The notes: generated from the letters alone by a model not told the origin. A stretch of DNA of 49,829 nucleotides from an uncultured Bacteroidales bacterium (GCA_902786925.1 CADAEK010000020.1:1-49829); one strand, 5' to 3'. Positions 26,040-37,775 are shown, numbered from the stretch's first letter. A program made the numbers and translations.

Positions 26040-27842
26040 TTAGTCAATAATTCTCACACCACCCTTATCAGCACTTGCAACGCTTTGGGCATATGCACGA
26101 AGCGCCTTCGAAACAACACGATTGCGCTTGAGCGGCTGTTGTGGACGTGCTGCCAGTTCCTCATCAGAAAGACGCACATTGATGCTGCGATTTGGTATAT
26201 CGATGTCTATGATATCTCCATCCACAATCTTGCCGATGTTGCCACCAGACGCTGCTTCTGGAGAGATGTGTCCAATAGAAAGACCAGATGTACCTCCGGA
26301 GAAGCGACCATCCGTGATAAGGGCACACTCTTTACCCATGTGCATACTCTTAATATAAGATGTAGGATAGAGCATCTCCTGCATACCAGGACCACCCTTT
26401 GGACCCTCATGCGTAATAACAACAACATCACCCTTCTTCACTTTACCGCCGAGAATACCTTCGCATGCATCTTCTTGTGAATCGAACACTACAGCAGGAC
26501 CAGAGAACTTCCAAATGCTTTCGTCCACGCCTGCAGTCTTCACCACACAACCGTCCTGTGCGATGTTACCGAAGAGGATCGCCATACCACCATCCTTCGT
26601 GTACGCATGCTCAATGTCTCGGATGCATCCATTTACTCGATCGGTGTCAAGCGTTTCATAATTAGTGTTCTGAACACCCAGCTGATTGCAGAACACACCA
26701 GCAGGAGCGCTGCTGTAAATGCGTTTTGCTTCAGGGTCAATATTGTCTTTGAGAATTGAATACTTCTCAATATCTTCAGCCAAAGTAGCGCCATTCACAC
26801 GCTTCACATTCGTGTCTATCAGTCCACCCTTTGCTAATTCTCCAAGCAGATTCAGCATACCACCTGCTCTACCGCATTCCTGTACAGAGTACTTCTGTGA
26901 ATTAGGAGCCAATTTGCAAAGGAAAGGAGTTTTGCGTGAGAGTTTATCAATATCAGCCATTGTGAAGTCCACTCCAGCTTCTTGGGCTACAGCCAAAAGA
27001 TGCAGCACCGTATTCGTTGAAGCTCCCATGGCTATATCCAGTGTCATTGCATTAAGGAAAGCCTTGCGAGTTGCGATAGAACGTGGAAGTACAGATTCAT
27101 CACCATCCTCATAATATGCAAAGGCATTCTTCACGATTTGACGAGCCGCTGCTTTCATCAGTTCCTTACGATTCACATGAGTCGCAAGAATTGTTCCATT
27201 ACCGGGCAGTGAAAGACCAATAGCTTCAGTCAAATTGTTCATGGAATTTGCTGTAAACATACCAGAGCAGCATCCGCATCCAGGACAAGCACGATTCTCC
27301 ACTTCTGCCAGTTCATCATCGTTCACAGTTGGGTCTGCACCCTTAATCATCGCAGCAATCAAATCCAAGTTTTCGCCCTTATACTTACCAGCCTCCATAG
27401 GTCCACCACTGACAAATACAGCGGGGATATTCAGACGCATAGCAGCCATCAACATACCAGGCGTAATCTTGTCGCAGTTGGAGATACATATCATCGCATC
27501 AGCTTTATGAGCGTTACACATGTATTCCACAGAATCAGCAATAATGTCGCGTGAAGGCAATGAATAGAGCATACCGTCATGTCCCATTGCTATACCATCG
27601 TCAATTGCAATCGTATTGAATTCGGCTGCATAGCATCCCATCTTCTCAATTTCTGCTTTCACAATCTGACCAGCCTCATGCAAATGCGTGTGACCTGGAA
27701 CGAACTGTGTGAATGAATTGACAATAGCGATAATTGGTTTTCCAAACTGCTCACGCTTCATGCCGTTGGCAACCCAAAGAGCACGTGCTCCGGCCATGCG
27801 GCGACCTTCTGTGCAGACAGCACTACGTAACTGGTGTTTCAT
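26040..27842 (-). CDS. ilvD: Dihydroxy-acid dehydratase
   Basis: An iron-sulfur enzyme that dehydrates 2,3-dihydroxyisovalerate and 2,3-dihydroxy-3-methylvalerate to the 2-oxo acids before transamination. From [20 protein letters not shown] it has 600 residues, the normal length. A longer frame to 28061 would start upstream of the promoter. Cluster and metal ligands appear in [11 protein letters not shown] and [17 protein letters not shown]. The C-terminal half has [20 protein letters not shown] with the catalytic Ser. The cluster order ilvD-ilvB-ilvN-ilvC is typical of Bacteroidetes, but no ilvA, ilvE or leu gene is in the window. A short branched-chain-rich reading frame ends 8 nt before its ATG. 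Confidence 0.96.
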   Translation of the reverse strand: MKHQLRSAVCTEGRRMAGARALWVANGMKREQFGKPIIAIVNSFTQFVPGHTHLHEAGQIVKAEIEKMGCYAAEFNTIAIDDGIAMGHDGMLYSLPSRDIIADSVEYMCNAHKADAMICISNCDKITPGMLMAAMRLNIPAVFVSGGPMEAGKYKGENLDLIAAMIKGADPTVNDDELAEVENRACPGCGCCSGMFTANSMNNLTEAIGLSLPGNGTILATHVNRKELMKAAARQIVKNAFAYYEDGDESVLPRSIATRKAFLNAMTLDIAMGASTNTVLHLLAVAQEAGVDFTMADIDKLSRKTPFLCKLAPNSQKYSVQECGRAGGMLNLLGELAKGGLIDTNVKRVNGATLAEDIEKYSILKDNIDPEAKRIYSSAPAGVFCNQLGVQNTNYETLDTDRVNGCIRDIEHAYTKDGGMAILFGNIAQDGCVVKTAGVDESIWKFSGPAVVFDSQEDACEGILGGKVKKGDVVVITHEGPKGGPGMQEMLYPTSYIKSMHMGKECALITDGRFSGGTSGLSIGHISPEAASGGNIGKIVDGDIIDIDIPNRSINVRLSDEELAARPQQPLKRNRVVSKALRAYAQSVASADKGGVRIID

Positions 27843-27850
27843 ATCTAATG

Positions 27851-27928
27851 TTAGAGTCTTTTTAATCTTTTTACGCTTACAAGAAGGAGTGTTGCTCCCA
27901 CTATGTGACGAAACAAAGCCTCTCCCAC
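27851..27928 (-). promoter_or_regulatory. Candidate branched-chain-rich leader peptide of ilvD
   Basis: Inside the predicted ilvD leader a frame beginning at a GTG (27928) encodes 25 residues, ending in [17 protein letters not shown]. Eleven of the 25 are Val, Leu or Ile. Its TAA is 8 nt before the ilvD ATG. Two small hairpins overlap it, CCTTCCC with GGGAGAGG and GGAG with CTCC around CAACA. No ATG start and no T-tract terminator are present, so attenuation or translational coupling is only a hypothesis. Confidence 0.25.
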
Positions 27929-27953
27929 GGTGCGGGAAGGGGATAAAACGATG

Positions 27954-27961
27954 CAAAAGTA
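27954..27961 (-). promoter_or_regulatory. -7 box for the ilv cluster
   Basis: TACTTTTGCATC on the minus strand matches TAnnTTTG and predicts a leader of about 105 nt to ilvD. No TTTG is present 19-21 bp upstream. Confidence 0.5.
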
Positions 27962-28274
27962 CAAATTTTTGTTTACAACTGACACATATTTGGCAATAAA
28001 AAAAGAGTGAAGTCCTATATTTGCCAAGGATTCCACTCATTTTGTCACTGTTTCTATTCAATCATCTTGCTTTGATAAGGCCATTTTATCTTTCTTGGTG
28101 TAAAGCAAGACGTATTGACAGGCCTCTTTTTCAGCTCCACAACGTGTAGATTAAACGCTCCATATAATACTATATATAGAAATATGTGATGAGACTACAA
28201 GATAACGCTTACGCCATTATTGTCGTTGCCATGATAGCCACACACATCGGATGTGCCATTTGTCAATTTGTAGT
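27962..28274. other. Intergenic stretch without recognised gene
   Basis: These 313 bp lie between the ilv promoter and the end of the SGNH hydrolase gene. A plus-strand frame from 28186 has a hydrophobic start but runs antiparallel into the hydrolase gene and has no promoter. I see no RNA, repeat or terminator here with confidence. Confidence 0.4.
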
Positions 28275-28949
28275 TCAAGGCTTTGCAAGATGCTTCAAAA
28301 ACCACGCTTTGCCCACCGGCAAGAAAAGGTCATGCCCTGCAGCATTCAAGTGCGCGGTATCGTCAGCACGCTGGAAATAGCGTTTTCTGAATGCGGCGTC
28401 ACGCACTTTGATGACACACTTCTTGTCGTAGTTCATCAGCACAGGCACATGATGACGCCCGCACACTTTCTTGATGACTTTGCACACAGATGCAAAACCG
28501 GGACGGTCCACATACCAAGGTGTAACATAACCGATACGCGCCTTCGGGCAAAGACGCTCAATATTGGTCAACATCACCTCTAATGAGTCGGCGAACATCT
28601 TCAACGAATCAGCATTTTCCTTCACTTTGTCGGCATCATTGTGGCCCGCAATAATGAGCACATAATCGGCATCAGGATTCATGACTGCGTAGCGCTGCCA
28701 CATAGCGGGTCCGAAATTCCAACGTCCATCGTGTGAGCGGTCAAAAGCCACACACGAACCGTTACGTCCATAATTGTTGTAGGTATAACCCAATTCTGCC
28801 GCCATCTTAGCGTGCCATGATTCCGAAGCAGGACGTTGATGATTAGCCACATAGCTGTCGCCAAACACATTCAACACCTTCTGCGCTTGAACTGACACAG
28901 TGGCCATCAGGCCCATTGCCAGCAGAAGCAAAGTCATTTTCTTGTTCAT
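28275..28949 (-). CDS. Secreted SGNH/GDSL hydrolase
   Basis: A 224-residue exported hydrolase with signal peptide MNKKMTLLLLAMGLMATVSVQA. The SGNH blocks are visible: nucleophile Ser in NVFGDSYVANH (block I), Gly in NYGRNGSCVAF (block II), Asn in IIAGHNDADK (block III), and Asp/His in DDTAHLNAAGHDLF (block V). Such proteins deacylate lipids or remove acetyl groups from glycans, and this member's substrate is not evident. A sulfate- or acetyl-ester role in glycan use would fit the organism but has no neighbour support. Upstream lies a 162-bp gap with no clear -7 box, then riboflavin synthase on the same strand. Confidence 0.85.
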   Translation of the reverse strand: MNKKMTLLLLAMGLMATVSVQAQKVLNVFGDSYVANHQRPASESWHAKMAAELGYTYNNYGRNGSCVAFDRSHDGRWNFGPAMWQRYAVMNPDADYVLIIAGHNDADKVKENADSLKMFADSLEVMLTNIERLCPKARIGYVTPWYVDRPGFASVCKVIKKVCGRHHVPVLMNYDKKCVIKVRDAAFRKRYFQRADDTAHLNAAGHDLFLPVGKAWFLKHLAKP

Positions 28950-29111
28950 GTTTTTCTTTCTTTACGGTATTTATAGACTCTCTTGAAAGGACAATTGATT
29001 CAAGTCGGCTTTCATTATTCATAACTTATGAATAATTGTTCGCAACTTATAAACAACTCCTATACACCGTGCGCCGCAACTCCGTCACACGCACAGAGGA
29101 CAATGAGCTGC

Positions 29112-29717
29112 TTACTGATTGAATGATTGCAAGCGCGCGATGTACTTACCGATGATGTCGAACTCTAGGTTCACTCGTGTACCAATTTCCACCTGATGGA
29201 AGTTGGTGTTGTCGTAAGTATAAGGAATGATGTTCACCTCAAACGAATCATCTTGCGAATTGCACACCGTAAGGCTCACTCCGTTCACAGTTACACTGCC
29301 CTTGTCCACAGTCATATAGCCTTTCTTAGCCATCTCGCGGTCAAAGACATAGCGGAAGCGGAACGTATAACTGCCCTGCTGATCAATCTTTGCCACACAC
29401 TCTGCCGTCTGGTCAACATGCCCCTGCACGATGTGTCCGTCCAAACGGCCATTCATAATCATGGAGCGTTCCACATTCACCTTATCACCCACCTTCAGCT
29501 GCCCTAAGTTACTTTTCAGCAAAGTCTCTTTCATGGCTGTGACCACATACTTCCCATCAAAAATCTTCACGACTGTCAGGCATACGCCATTATGAGCCAC
29601 ACTTTGGTCTATTTTCAGTTCATCCACAAACGAGCACGTCAATGTGAAGTGCATGTTTTCCTGTTCTTTTTCGATTGCTACAACCGTAGCGAATTCTTCT
29701 ACAATGCCACTAAACAT
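29112..29717 (-). CDS. ribE: Riboflavin synthase alpha subunit
   Basis: Catalyses dismutation of two 6,7-dimethyl-8-ribityllumazines to riboflavin and a pyrimidine, the last step of vitamin B2 synthesis. The 201-residue protein has the start MFSGIVEEFA, as in the family. A start 10 codons upstream lies closer to the promoter and is less likely. The two tandem lumazine-binding domains are clear: domain 1 with VAHNGVCLTVV and GHIVQGHVDQTA, and domain 2 with VTVNGVSLTVCNS and PYTYDNTNF. It reads away from the neighbouring lipoprotein gene through a shared 100-bp region with two divergent -7 boxes. Other rib genes are not in the window. Confidence 0.95.
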   Translation of the reverse strand: MFSGIVEEFATVVAIEKEQENMHFTLTCSFVDELKIDQSVAHNGVCLTVVKIFDGKYVVTAMKETLLKSNLGQLKVGDKVNVERSMIMNGRLDGHIVQGHVDQTAECVAKIDQQGSYTFRFRYVFDREMAKKGYMTVDKGSVTVNGVSLTVCNSQDDSFEVNIIPYTYDNTNFHQVEIGTRVNLEFDIIGKYIARLQSFNQ

Positions 29718-29744
29718 AGAATCTAAATTATTATTAAAAACGTG

Positions 29745-29752
29745 CAAAGATA
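29745..29752 (-). promoter_or_regulatory. -7 box for ribE
   Basis: TATCTTTGCAC on the minus strand lies 28 bp upstream of the ribE start at 29717, with only 22 bp between it and the divergent -7 box for the lipoprotein gene. No FMN riboswitch can fit in such a short leader. Confidence 0.5.
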
Positions 29753-29774
29753 CTCATAATCCCATTATAATCCA

Positions 29775-29782
29775 TAACTTTG
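29775..29782 (+). promoter_or_regulatory. -7 box for the 29823 lipoprotein gene
   Basis: TAACTTTGCATC matches the Bacteroidetes -7 element 41 bp before the start codon. A -33 TTTG is not evident. Confidence 0.5.
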
Positions 29783-29822
29783 CATCAATTTATCATACAT
29801 TAACAGCTAAACAAACAGACAA

Positions 29823-30275
29823 ATGACAACAAAACACTTCCTCACTATGGCATCCCTCGCCATCGCCGGACTCTTCACGTTCAGCTGCTGCGATGACGAT
29901 GAGGCAGAATACCATGCCCCCGTGTACAAAACAATCACTTTCTCCCCCAATCCATGCTACCCAGGCGACAAGGTCACAGCAACCGTATCTTACTCTAAAA
30001 AAGGAGAAAACTGGTACTACTACATGCAGCGCTTCACCCTCGATGGCAATGTCGTCCTTGAGAGAAACAAGGGAAGAAGTTCCAATGTTGTCATGCCTGA
30101 CCCTCCCACATGCACATTTGACGCGCCAGCAGCTGGCACCCACACCTTCAAGTTCACATGCGGTCCTTCTTGCACCGTTGGCTCAACCCTCTATCCAGAA
30201 AACATAGAAATCACCGCAGAACTTGTTGTGACCAATCCCAACAACAATGAAGGAGATAACGGAGGAGAAGAATAA
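29823..30275 (+). CDS. Small lipoprotein of unknown function
   Basis: A 150-residue protein with signal sequence MTTKHFLTMASLAIAGLFTFSCC, where either of the last two Cys could be lipidated, followed by an acidic DDDEAE linker. The mature part alternates strands typical of an Ig or PKD-like sandwich: TITFSPNPCYPGDKVTATVSY, YYYMQRFTLDGNVV, CTFDAPAAGTHTFKFTCG. The C terminus is low-complexity Asn/Gly/Glu. I do not recognise a named family. It is 25 bp upstream of the GH51 arabinofuranosidase gene, and the shared promoter suggests co-expression. It could be a surface glycan-binding accessory protein, but that is an inference from position only. Confidence 0.7.
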   Translation: MTTKHFLTMASLAIAGLFTFSCCDDDEAEYHAPVYKTITFSPNPCYPGDKVTATVSYSKKGENWYYYMQRFTLDGNVVLERNKGRSSNVVMPDPPTCTFDAPAAGTHTFKFTCGPSCTVGSTLYPENIEITAELVVTNPNNNEGDNGGEE

Positions 30276-30299
30276 ACTCAACTAACCCAAAACTCATCT

Positions 30300-32741
30300 A
30301 TGCGAAAACTAATCCTATTGGCAGCCATTACAGCCGCCTCACTGCCTATTGCAGCCCATCACCCCGATTCCATTTGGGTACGCCCTGATGTTAAAAACGG
30401 CACACGAGACTTTCAAATAGCTTATTCCATTGACAACCAGCATTGGACACATGTGCCTTGCAATCTATTCGAGAGTGACTACGGCACATGGGGAAGCGAG
30501 AAGAAACTGTACTACCCCAGCCTCTCTTTCGATGGCAAGACTTACCGCGCTGTATTCATCCCAAATCTCAAGAACGGGCAGATAGCGGTAACAGAATCAG
30601 AGGACTTTGCCTTGTGGAAGCCACAAGATTACCCCTATGTTACTCATAGCGAGTTCCAAAAGATTGTGGCAGAGCAACAAAAGGCTTCAGAAAGTAACAT
30701 CATCCGAGTTCCATACAGCGCATTAGAAAACCTTATGGCAAAGAAGATGCGCGCTGACCGTAACGGAGCCTGGGAACGAGACAACTTTATAGCTTCGGGG
30801 GCACGCATCGCCACAGATGCCAAACCTATCGAAGCAACACTCAAAGTGAATTGGAATGACCACAAGGCCATCTCGCCCGACCTCATGGGCATTTTCTTTG
30901 AAGACATCAGCTACGCTGCGGATGGAGGCCTTTATGCAGAGCTGATTCAGAACCGCGATTTTGAATACACCGCTGACGATCATCAGGGATGGAACGCGCA
31001 AACAGCATGGAGATTGGAAGGAGAAGGAACCACATGGAGCATTGAAACTGCTGCACCCATCCACAAGAACAACGCCCACTATTCCACTCTCAAAACAACA
31101 ACACCCGGCGCTAAGCTCATCAACGATGGCTGGGATGGAATTCTCCTTGAGAAAGGCAAGAAATACAACCTTTCCCTATTCACCAAGGGAGCGGGATCAT
31201 TCCGTATCTCACTCATCAGCAATGGCTCAATCATCGCATCCAAAACGCTCAAAGCTACCAAAGAATGGAGACGACAGAGCCGTGTATTAACAGCTTGTTC
31301 TTCTGCTGATAAAGCATCTCTAGTGATAGAACCACTTGAAGCAAGCAATATTAGCATTGATTTCATTTCCCTCTTCCCACAAGAAACTTTTAAAGGACAC
31401 ACAAACGGACTTCGCAAAGACCTTGCAGAGGTAATAGCAGAGCTAAAGCCACGCTTCGTTCGTTTCCCTGGCGGTTGCGCTTCCCATGGGCAAGGAATCA
31501 ACAACATCTACCATTGGCAAGCAACTGTAGGTGATTTGTGGGAACGCCAACCAGATATGAACATCTGGAACTATCACCAGACACGCGGACTGGGCTTCTA
31601 TGAATACTTCTTGTTCTGCGAAGACATAGGTGCTGAGCCTCTCCCTGTATTGGCAGCAGGTGTGCCTTGTCAGAATTCATGGAAAGGTGGCGCAGGACAA
31701 CAAGGTGGCATTCCATTCGAAGCAGACCTCAATGGCAAGCCATCACCTTACACCTACATGGGTAAGCCTCTCACGATGGAAAGCTACCTGCAAGAGCTGT
31801 TAGACCTTATCGAATGGGCAAACGGTGATCCCAAAACTTCTGCGCTCGCAAAAATTCGCGCCAAAGCAGGTCACCCCAAGCCTTTCAATCTTAAATACCT
31901 TGGCATCGGCAATGAAGACCTCATCGGCGAGACCTTCCTCAAGCGTTACCGCTTCCTCATTGATGGCATCCGGAAAGCACATCCCGAGATTACCATTGTG
32001 GGCACAGTCGGTCCTTTCTGGGAAGGGAGCGACTATGAGTATGGTTGGCGAGAGGCAAAGGCAAACAACATCCCAATCGTAGATGAGCACTACTACAACT
32101 CACCCAGCTGGTACTTCCACCACCGTGACTTTTACGACAACTACGACCGCAAAGGCACCAAAGTGTACTTGGGCGAATGGGCATCAAAAGGCAACAATGT
32201 GAGCAACGCCCTCGTTGAAGCGGCCTACCTGACCCATGTAGAACGCAACGCAGATGTAGTAGTCATGTCATCCTATGCACCACTGTTGGCAAAGGAAGGA
32301 CACACCAACTGGAATCCAGACCTCATCTATTTCAACAATAAAGAGGTGAAGCCAACTGCAAACTACTACGTACAACGCGCATTTGGTCAGAACAATGGTG
32401 ATGAATACATCTACGCAGACCTACAAGTGAACGGTGGCAACGATATCAGAGAACGAATTGACCACTCTGTAGTAAAAGATAGCAAAACTGGAGATATCAT
32501 CATCAAAGTGGTAAGCCTATTGCCAAAGGCATCAACCTTAAAGATTCAGTTAGGCGAAGAAGCGCTAAAGGGCTATAGCAGCCAAGCAACCCTATCTGTC
32601 CTTTCCAAAGAGAGCGCCCCAGACCGCCAACGCGAATGGGACGAAAACACCACTCGGTCCATCCAAATAAGTGGCGAGTTCACGCTTGACGTACCGCAGT
32701 ATTCTGTTTCTGTCATCCGAATCAAACCGACCAAGAAATAA
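30300..32741 (+). CDS. GH51 alpha-L-arabinofuranosidase
   Basis: A predicted exported enzyme (signal peptide ending SLPIAAH) that removes arabinofuranosyl side groups from arabinoxylan or arabinan. At 813 residues it is longer than classic GH51 proteins. Residues about 22-125 form an extra N-terminal module with YSIDNQHWTH and TESEDFALWKP, like one or two blades of a GH43-type propeller. A carbohydrate-binding-like sandwich follows at about 225-360 (WNAQTAWRLEGEGTTWS). The TIM barrel has VRFPGGC, the acid/base Glu539 in YLGIGNED and the nucleophile Glu626 in VYLGEWASKGN. A C-terminal beta domain closes the protein. The stop overlaps the start of the next esterase gene as TAATG, so the two are translationally coupled. 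Confidence 0.92.
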   Translation: MRKLILLAAITAASLPIAAHHPDSIWVRPDVKNGTRDFQIAYSIDNQHWTHVPCNLFESDYGTWGSEKKLYYPSLSFDGKTYRAVFIPNLKNGQIAVTESEDFALWKPQDYPYVTHSEFQKIVAEQQKASESNIIRVPYSALENLMAKKMRADRNGAWERDNFIASGARIATDAKPIEATLKVNWNDHKAISPDLMGIFFEDISYAADGGLYAELIQNRDFEYTADDHQGWNAQTAWRLEGEGTTWSIETAAPIHKNNAHYSTLKTTTPGAKLINDGWDGILLEKGKKYNLSLFTKGAGSFRISLISNGSIIASKTLKATKEWRRQSRVLTACSSADKASLVIEPLEASNISIDFISLFPQETFKGHTNGLRKDLAEVIAELKPRFVRFPGGCASHGQGINNIYHWQATVGDLWERQPDMNIWNYHQTRGLGFYEYFLFCEDIGAEPLPVLAAGVPCQNSWKGGAGQQGGIPFEADLNGKPSPYTYMGKPLTMESYLQELLDLIEWANGDPKTSALAKIRAKAGHPKPFNLKYLGIGNEDLIGETFLKRYRFLIDGIRKAHPEITIVGTVGPFWEGSDYEYGWREAKANNIPIVDEHYYNSPSWYFHHRDFYDNYDRKGTKVYLGEWASKGNNVSNALVEAAYLTHVERNADVVVMSSYAPLLAKEGHTNWNPDLIYFNNKEVKPTANYYVQRAFGQNNGDEYIYADLQVNGGNDIRERIDHSVVKDSKTGDIIIKVVSLLPKASTLKIQLGEEALKGYSSQATLSVLSKESAPDRQREWDENTTRSIQISGEFTLDVPQYSVSVIRIKPTKK

Positions 32742-33826
32742 TGATTACAAGAATCAAAATGCTGCCACTGTTGCTGCTGGGCATAAGCCTTCAGGCACAA
32801 ACGCCCCAAGCCAACAACACGCAGTTTTATCCTACTGATCCAAACATCCAATACATAGGGCGCGTTGAGGCTTCAAACCCCAACCGCCCCACTTTCACTT
32901 ATCCAGGAGTACAGATTCGCACAGGATTCACCGGCACCTCCATCGCCATGATGGCCAAACCCCAAAGTGGCTATTTCATGGTAAGCATCGATGAAGAGGA
33001 AGCCCATAAGGTTGCCTTCCTCTCCGACAGCACCATCACTTTGGCATCAGGACTGAAGGATGCCTCCCATCAAGTCATCGTCACATACATCAGCGAAGGC
33101 TATGAGGCATTGCCGGAATTTCGAGGGTTCCTTGTTGACAAGGGCAAGAGTCTAATTCCTGCCACAAACATTCCAGACCGTAAGATTGAATTCATCGGAA
33201 ACTCCATCACCTGCGGTTACGGAATCGAAGCAAACTCCGAGGCTGAGCACTACGAAGAAAAGACCGCTAACTACTATTACACTTATGCAGCACGTACAGC
33301 ACGCAACCTAAATGCGCAAGCCCTTGTGGTGGCCCGTAGCGGCATCGGCGTGTATCGTAACTACAACGGTCCTCAAACAGGCGACAAAGTGAACATGAAC
33401 ACGGAGTACCCATATACATTATTATATAATGACACATACAAATGGGACTTCACACGCTATTCACCTCACGTAGTGTGCATCAACCTTGGCACGAATGACA
33501 CTTCTACACAAGGAGCTGATTCACTCCTGCTCCTCAATGGATTCAAGCAGCTCTACTGCCAAGTGCGCAACCACTACCCTCAAGCGAAAATAGTTCTGCT
33601 CAGCGGGTGCATGATGAATGGGCAGCAACTCCTCTCTGCCCAGCAAGCCATGAACACAACAGTCTGCTACGCCCACCAGCAGGGCGATACAGAAGTCTCT
33701 CGCTTCGACTTCACGCCACATGACGGAAGTCTCGGCTATGGTGCAGATTGGCATCCATCCATGCGGCAGCACGAGAAAATGGCCCAAGAACTTACGACAT
33801 ATCTGAAAGAACTCATGAAATGGTGA
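32741..33826 (+). CDS. CE2-type carbohydrate acetylesterase
   Basis: A 361-residue exported SGNH hydrolase with a short signal peptide (MITRIKMLPLLLLGISLQAQ). The N-terminal jelly-roll of CE2 enzymes is seen at about 35-145 (FTYPGVQIRTGFTGTS, MVSIDEEEAHKV). The catalytic domain has the nucleophile Ser in FIGNSITCGYG, NLGTNDTS and the Asp/His pair in GADWHPS. CE2 members deacetylate xylo- or gluco-oligosaccharides at O-6 or neighbouring positions. Coupled translation with the GH51 arabinofuranosidase supports action on the same decorated xylan fragments. Confidence 0.88.
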   Translation: MITRIKMLPLLLLGISLQAQTPQANNTQFYPTDPNIQYIGRVEASNPNRPTFTYPGVQIRTGFTGTSIAMMAKPQSGYFMVSIDEEEAHKVAFLSDSTITLASGLKDASHQVIVTYISEGYEALPEFRGFLVDKGKSLIPATNIPDRKIEFIGNSITCGYGIEANSEAEHYEEKTANYYYTYAARTARNLNAQALVVARSGIGVYRNYNGPQTGDKVNMNTEYPYTLLYNDTYKWDFTRYSPHVVCINLGTNDTSTQGADSLLLLNGFKQLYCQVRNHYPQAKIVLLSGCMMNGQQLLSAQQAMNTTVCYAHQQGDTEVSRFDFTPHDGSLGYGADWHPSMRQHEKMAQELTTYLKELMKW

Positions 33827-33984
33827 AAGCTCATCTGAAAAGCCTATGGCTAAGGGAACGTTAAGGGCATAATGCATCGCCTACAGAAGCGAGCATAGAA
33901 CCGCCCTAAATTCCAAGTGCCATTAAACCTCACGCCATTTCATCGGTCAAAAGCCAGTAAACTTTACCATATAATCAATTTTAA

Positions 33985-36045
<2,061 letters not shown>

Positions 36046-36223
36046 GATAAGAGCTACTAAATAGCCAAGTGGAGAACTGAATAATCAGCCCGTGCGGTGC
36101 TCACATTCAAAAAGCATCCAGAGCGGTACTATTATTCAATTCTCCACTTTCTTTTTACCATTACCTTCGTTCACTACATTTATCCAACAACTTGTCACAG
36201 AATCCTGCAGATTATCCCCAATA

Positions 36224-36255
36224 TTTGTTTTATACTCTATAATGCTATAACTTTG
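36224..36255 (+). promoter_or_regulatory. Promoter for the alpha/beta hydrolase gene
   Basis: TTTG at 36224-36227 and TAACTTTG at 36248-36255 are 20 bp apart, a full Bacteroidetes consensus. The start codon is 56 bp downstream. The rest of the 266-bp gap after the esterase fusion is unremarkable. Confidence 0.7.
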
Positions 36256-36311
36256 CAGCCACACATTCAATTTACAGAGTCATATCAAATAGCATTATTA
36301 AATAATAGACA

Positions 36312-37202
36312 ATGAAAAACAGAATACTCTTAATCCTGCCGCTCTTGCTAAGCATTCTATTAGCAGGATGCAGTAAAACACCCCAACAGCTCTCAAACCT
36401 CAAGTCTGAATATGTGACGCTGGACGACAGCATAAGCATACACTATAAAGTACACGATCATGCGCAAGCAACAAAAACCATTTGTTTTGTGCATGGTTTC
36501 GGTTGCGACCTCAACACGTGGGAAAAACAGTTCGAAAGCTTTCGTGATGAAGAAGACGTGAATCTTGTGTTTATTGACTTACCGGGGTATGGCCAAAGTA
36601 GCAAACCACATGTAGAATACACACTTGAATTCTATTCACGAGCTGTTAACCTTGTGTTAGACAAGAATGGTGCAGATACAGTCATCCTCGTAGGTCACAG
36701 TCTGGGCACACCAATATGCCGACAAGTGATTATAGATGGCCGTAAGAGTTCTCTCGTTGATGTGGATGGCGTTTACTGCTTCTACGACGGCACAGAGACT
36801 CCAGAATACGTAGAAGCTGTTCAGCAGTTTGGGCATGCCTTCGACGGAGCAAACTGCAGTCAAGTCATCGAAGGATTTGTGTCATCGCTTGCTGGACCAG
36901 ATACACCGCAAGAGATTACAGACTACGCCATGAGCGTAATGCCACAAACACCACAGTATGTCGCATCAAGCACGATGCAGAATCTTGTGCAACGCCAATG
37001 GTGGTCACAAACTCCCATCGACACGAAGACGATGGTATTCTGTACCCAAAACAGCGGCATTGACCCAGACAATCGTCTGAAGATGGAACGGCTCTACCCA
37101 CAACTTGATTACATAGAGCTGACCACCTGCGGACACTTCATTCATATGGAACAATCCGATATGTTCAATAAGAAGCTCAAACAATTCATCAATCAGCAAT
37201 AA
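36312..37202 (+). CDS. Alpha/beta-hydrolase lipoprotein
   Basis: A 296-residue lipid-anchored hydrolase: signal MKNRILLILPLLLSILLAGC, lipobox Cys20. The fold is of the Abhydrolase_1 type with the oxyanion motif FVHGFGCDLNTW, DLPGYGQSSKP, the nucleophile Ser130 in LVGHSLGTPI, a candidate Asp in NSGIDPDN and the His in TCGHFIHMEQ. All triad positions are filled. Substrate unknown. A small ester, haloalkane or peptide is possible from the family. Its own promoter separates it from the xylan-esterase genes, and a GNAT gene follows after 66 bp. Confidence 0.85.
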   Translation: MKNRILLILPLLLSILLAGCSKTPQQLSNLKSEYVTLDDSISIHYKVHDHAQATKTICFVHGFGCDLNTWEKQFESFRDEEDVNLVFIDLPGYGQSSKPHVEYTLEFYSRAVNLVLDKNGADTVILVGHSLGTPICRQVIIDGRKSSLVDVDGVYCFYDGTETPEYVEAVQQFGHAFDGANCSQVIEGFVSSLAGPDTPQEITDYAMSVMPQTPQYVASSTMQNLVQRQWWSQTPIDTKTMVFCTQNSGIDPDNRLKMERLYPQLDYIELTTCGHFIHMEQSDMFNKKLKQFINQQ

Positions 37203-37268
37203 AGCCTCAACAGACAGAGAAAAATAGACAGAAGTGACGCAAGGCAATCAAATATATTTAAATAAAAC

Positions 37269-37775
37269 ATGGCAACAGAAGCAGACAATAACCAGATGTA
37301 TCTTAACCCCTTTCAACCCAGCGATGCTGAGACCATTTTGAGTTGGTGTAAAGACAGACACACGTTTCGTTTATGGAGCGCAGACAAATACCGTTGCTTT
37401 CCTGCTCAACCTCAGGAAATGATGGACCTTTATGCCAATTCCCCAATGTGTCCCCTTACAGCGGTCATCGGGAACACCATCATTGGGCATTTAATCCTCA
37501 GATTTCCATCAGAAGACAAACGTAATGTACGCTTTGGCTTTGTGATTATCGATGACAAGAACAGAGGAAAAGGCTATGGCAAACAGATGTTGCAACGGGC
37601 CATACAATACGCACAACAGGAGTACCAAGCCCAAAACATTTCCCTTGGCGTGTTCTGTGAGAACACATCTGCCATTGAATGCTATAAGTCAGTCGGATTT
37701 CGCATTACGGGCAATGACTCATACCTGATAGATGGCCAGGAATGGGATGGGTTTGAAATGGAGTTAGCCCTCTAA
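37269..37775 (+). CDS. GNAT-family N-acetyltransferase
   Basis: A 168-residue cytosolic acetyltransferase. The acetyl-CoA-binding motif A is RGKGYGKQMLQRAI near residues 98-111, preceded by VRFGFVIID and followed by ISLGVFCENTSAIECYKSVGF. This is the RimJ/RimL-like layout in which a side chain or small molecule is acetylated. The acceptor cannot be deduced. It follows the alpha/beta hydrolase with 66 bp between and may share its transcript. Confidence 0.85.
   Translation: MATEADNNQMYLNPFQPSDAETILSWCKDRHTFRLWSADKYRCFPAQPQEMMDLYANSPMCPLTAVIGNTIIGHLILRFPSEDKRNVRFGFVIIDDKNRGKGYGKQMLQRAIQYAQQEYQAQNISLGVFCENTSAIECYKSVGFRITGNDSYLIDGQEWDGFEMELAL

Noticed and set aside
28186..28380. Plus-strand 64-codon frame with membrane-like start
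   Set aside because: More than half runs antiparallel to the SGNH hydrolase gene, with no promoter and no family resemblance.
29718..29822. FMN riboswitch before riboflavin synthase
   Set aside because: The leader is about 25 nt from the -7 box, far too short, and no conserved FMN-aptamer segments are seen.
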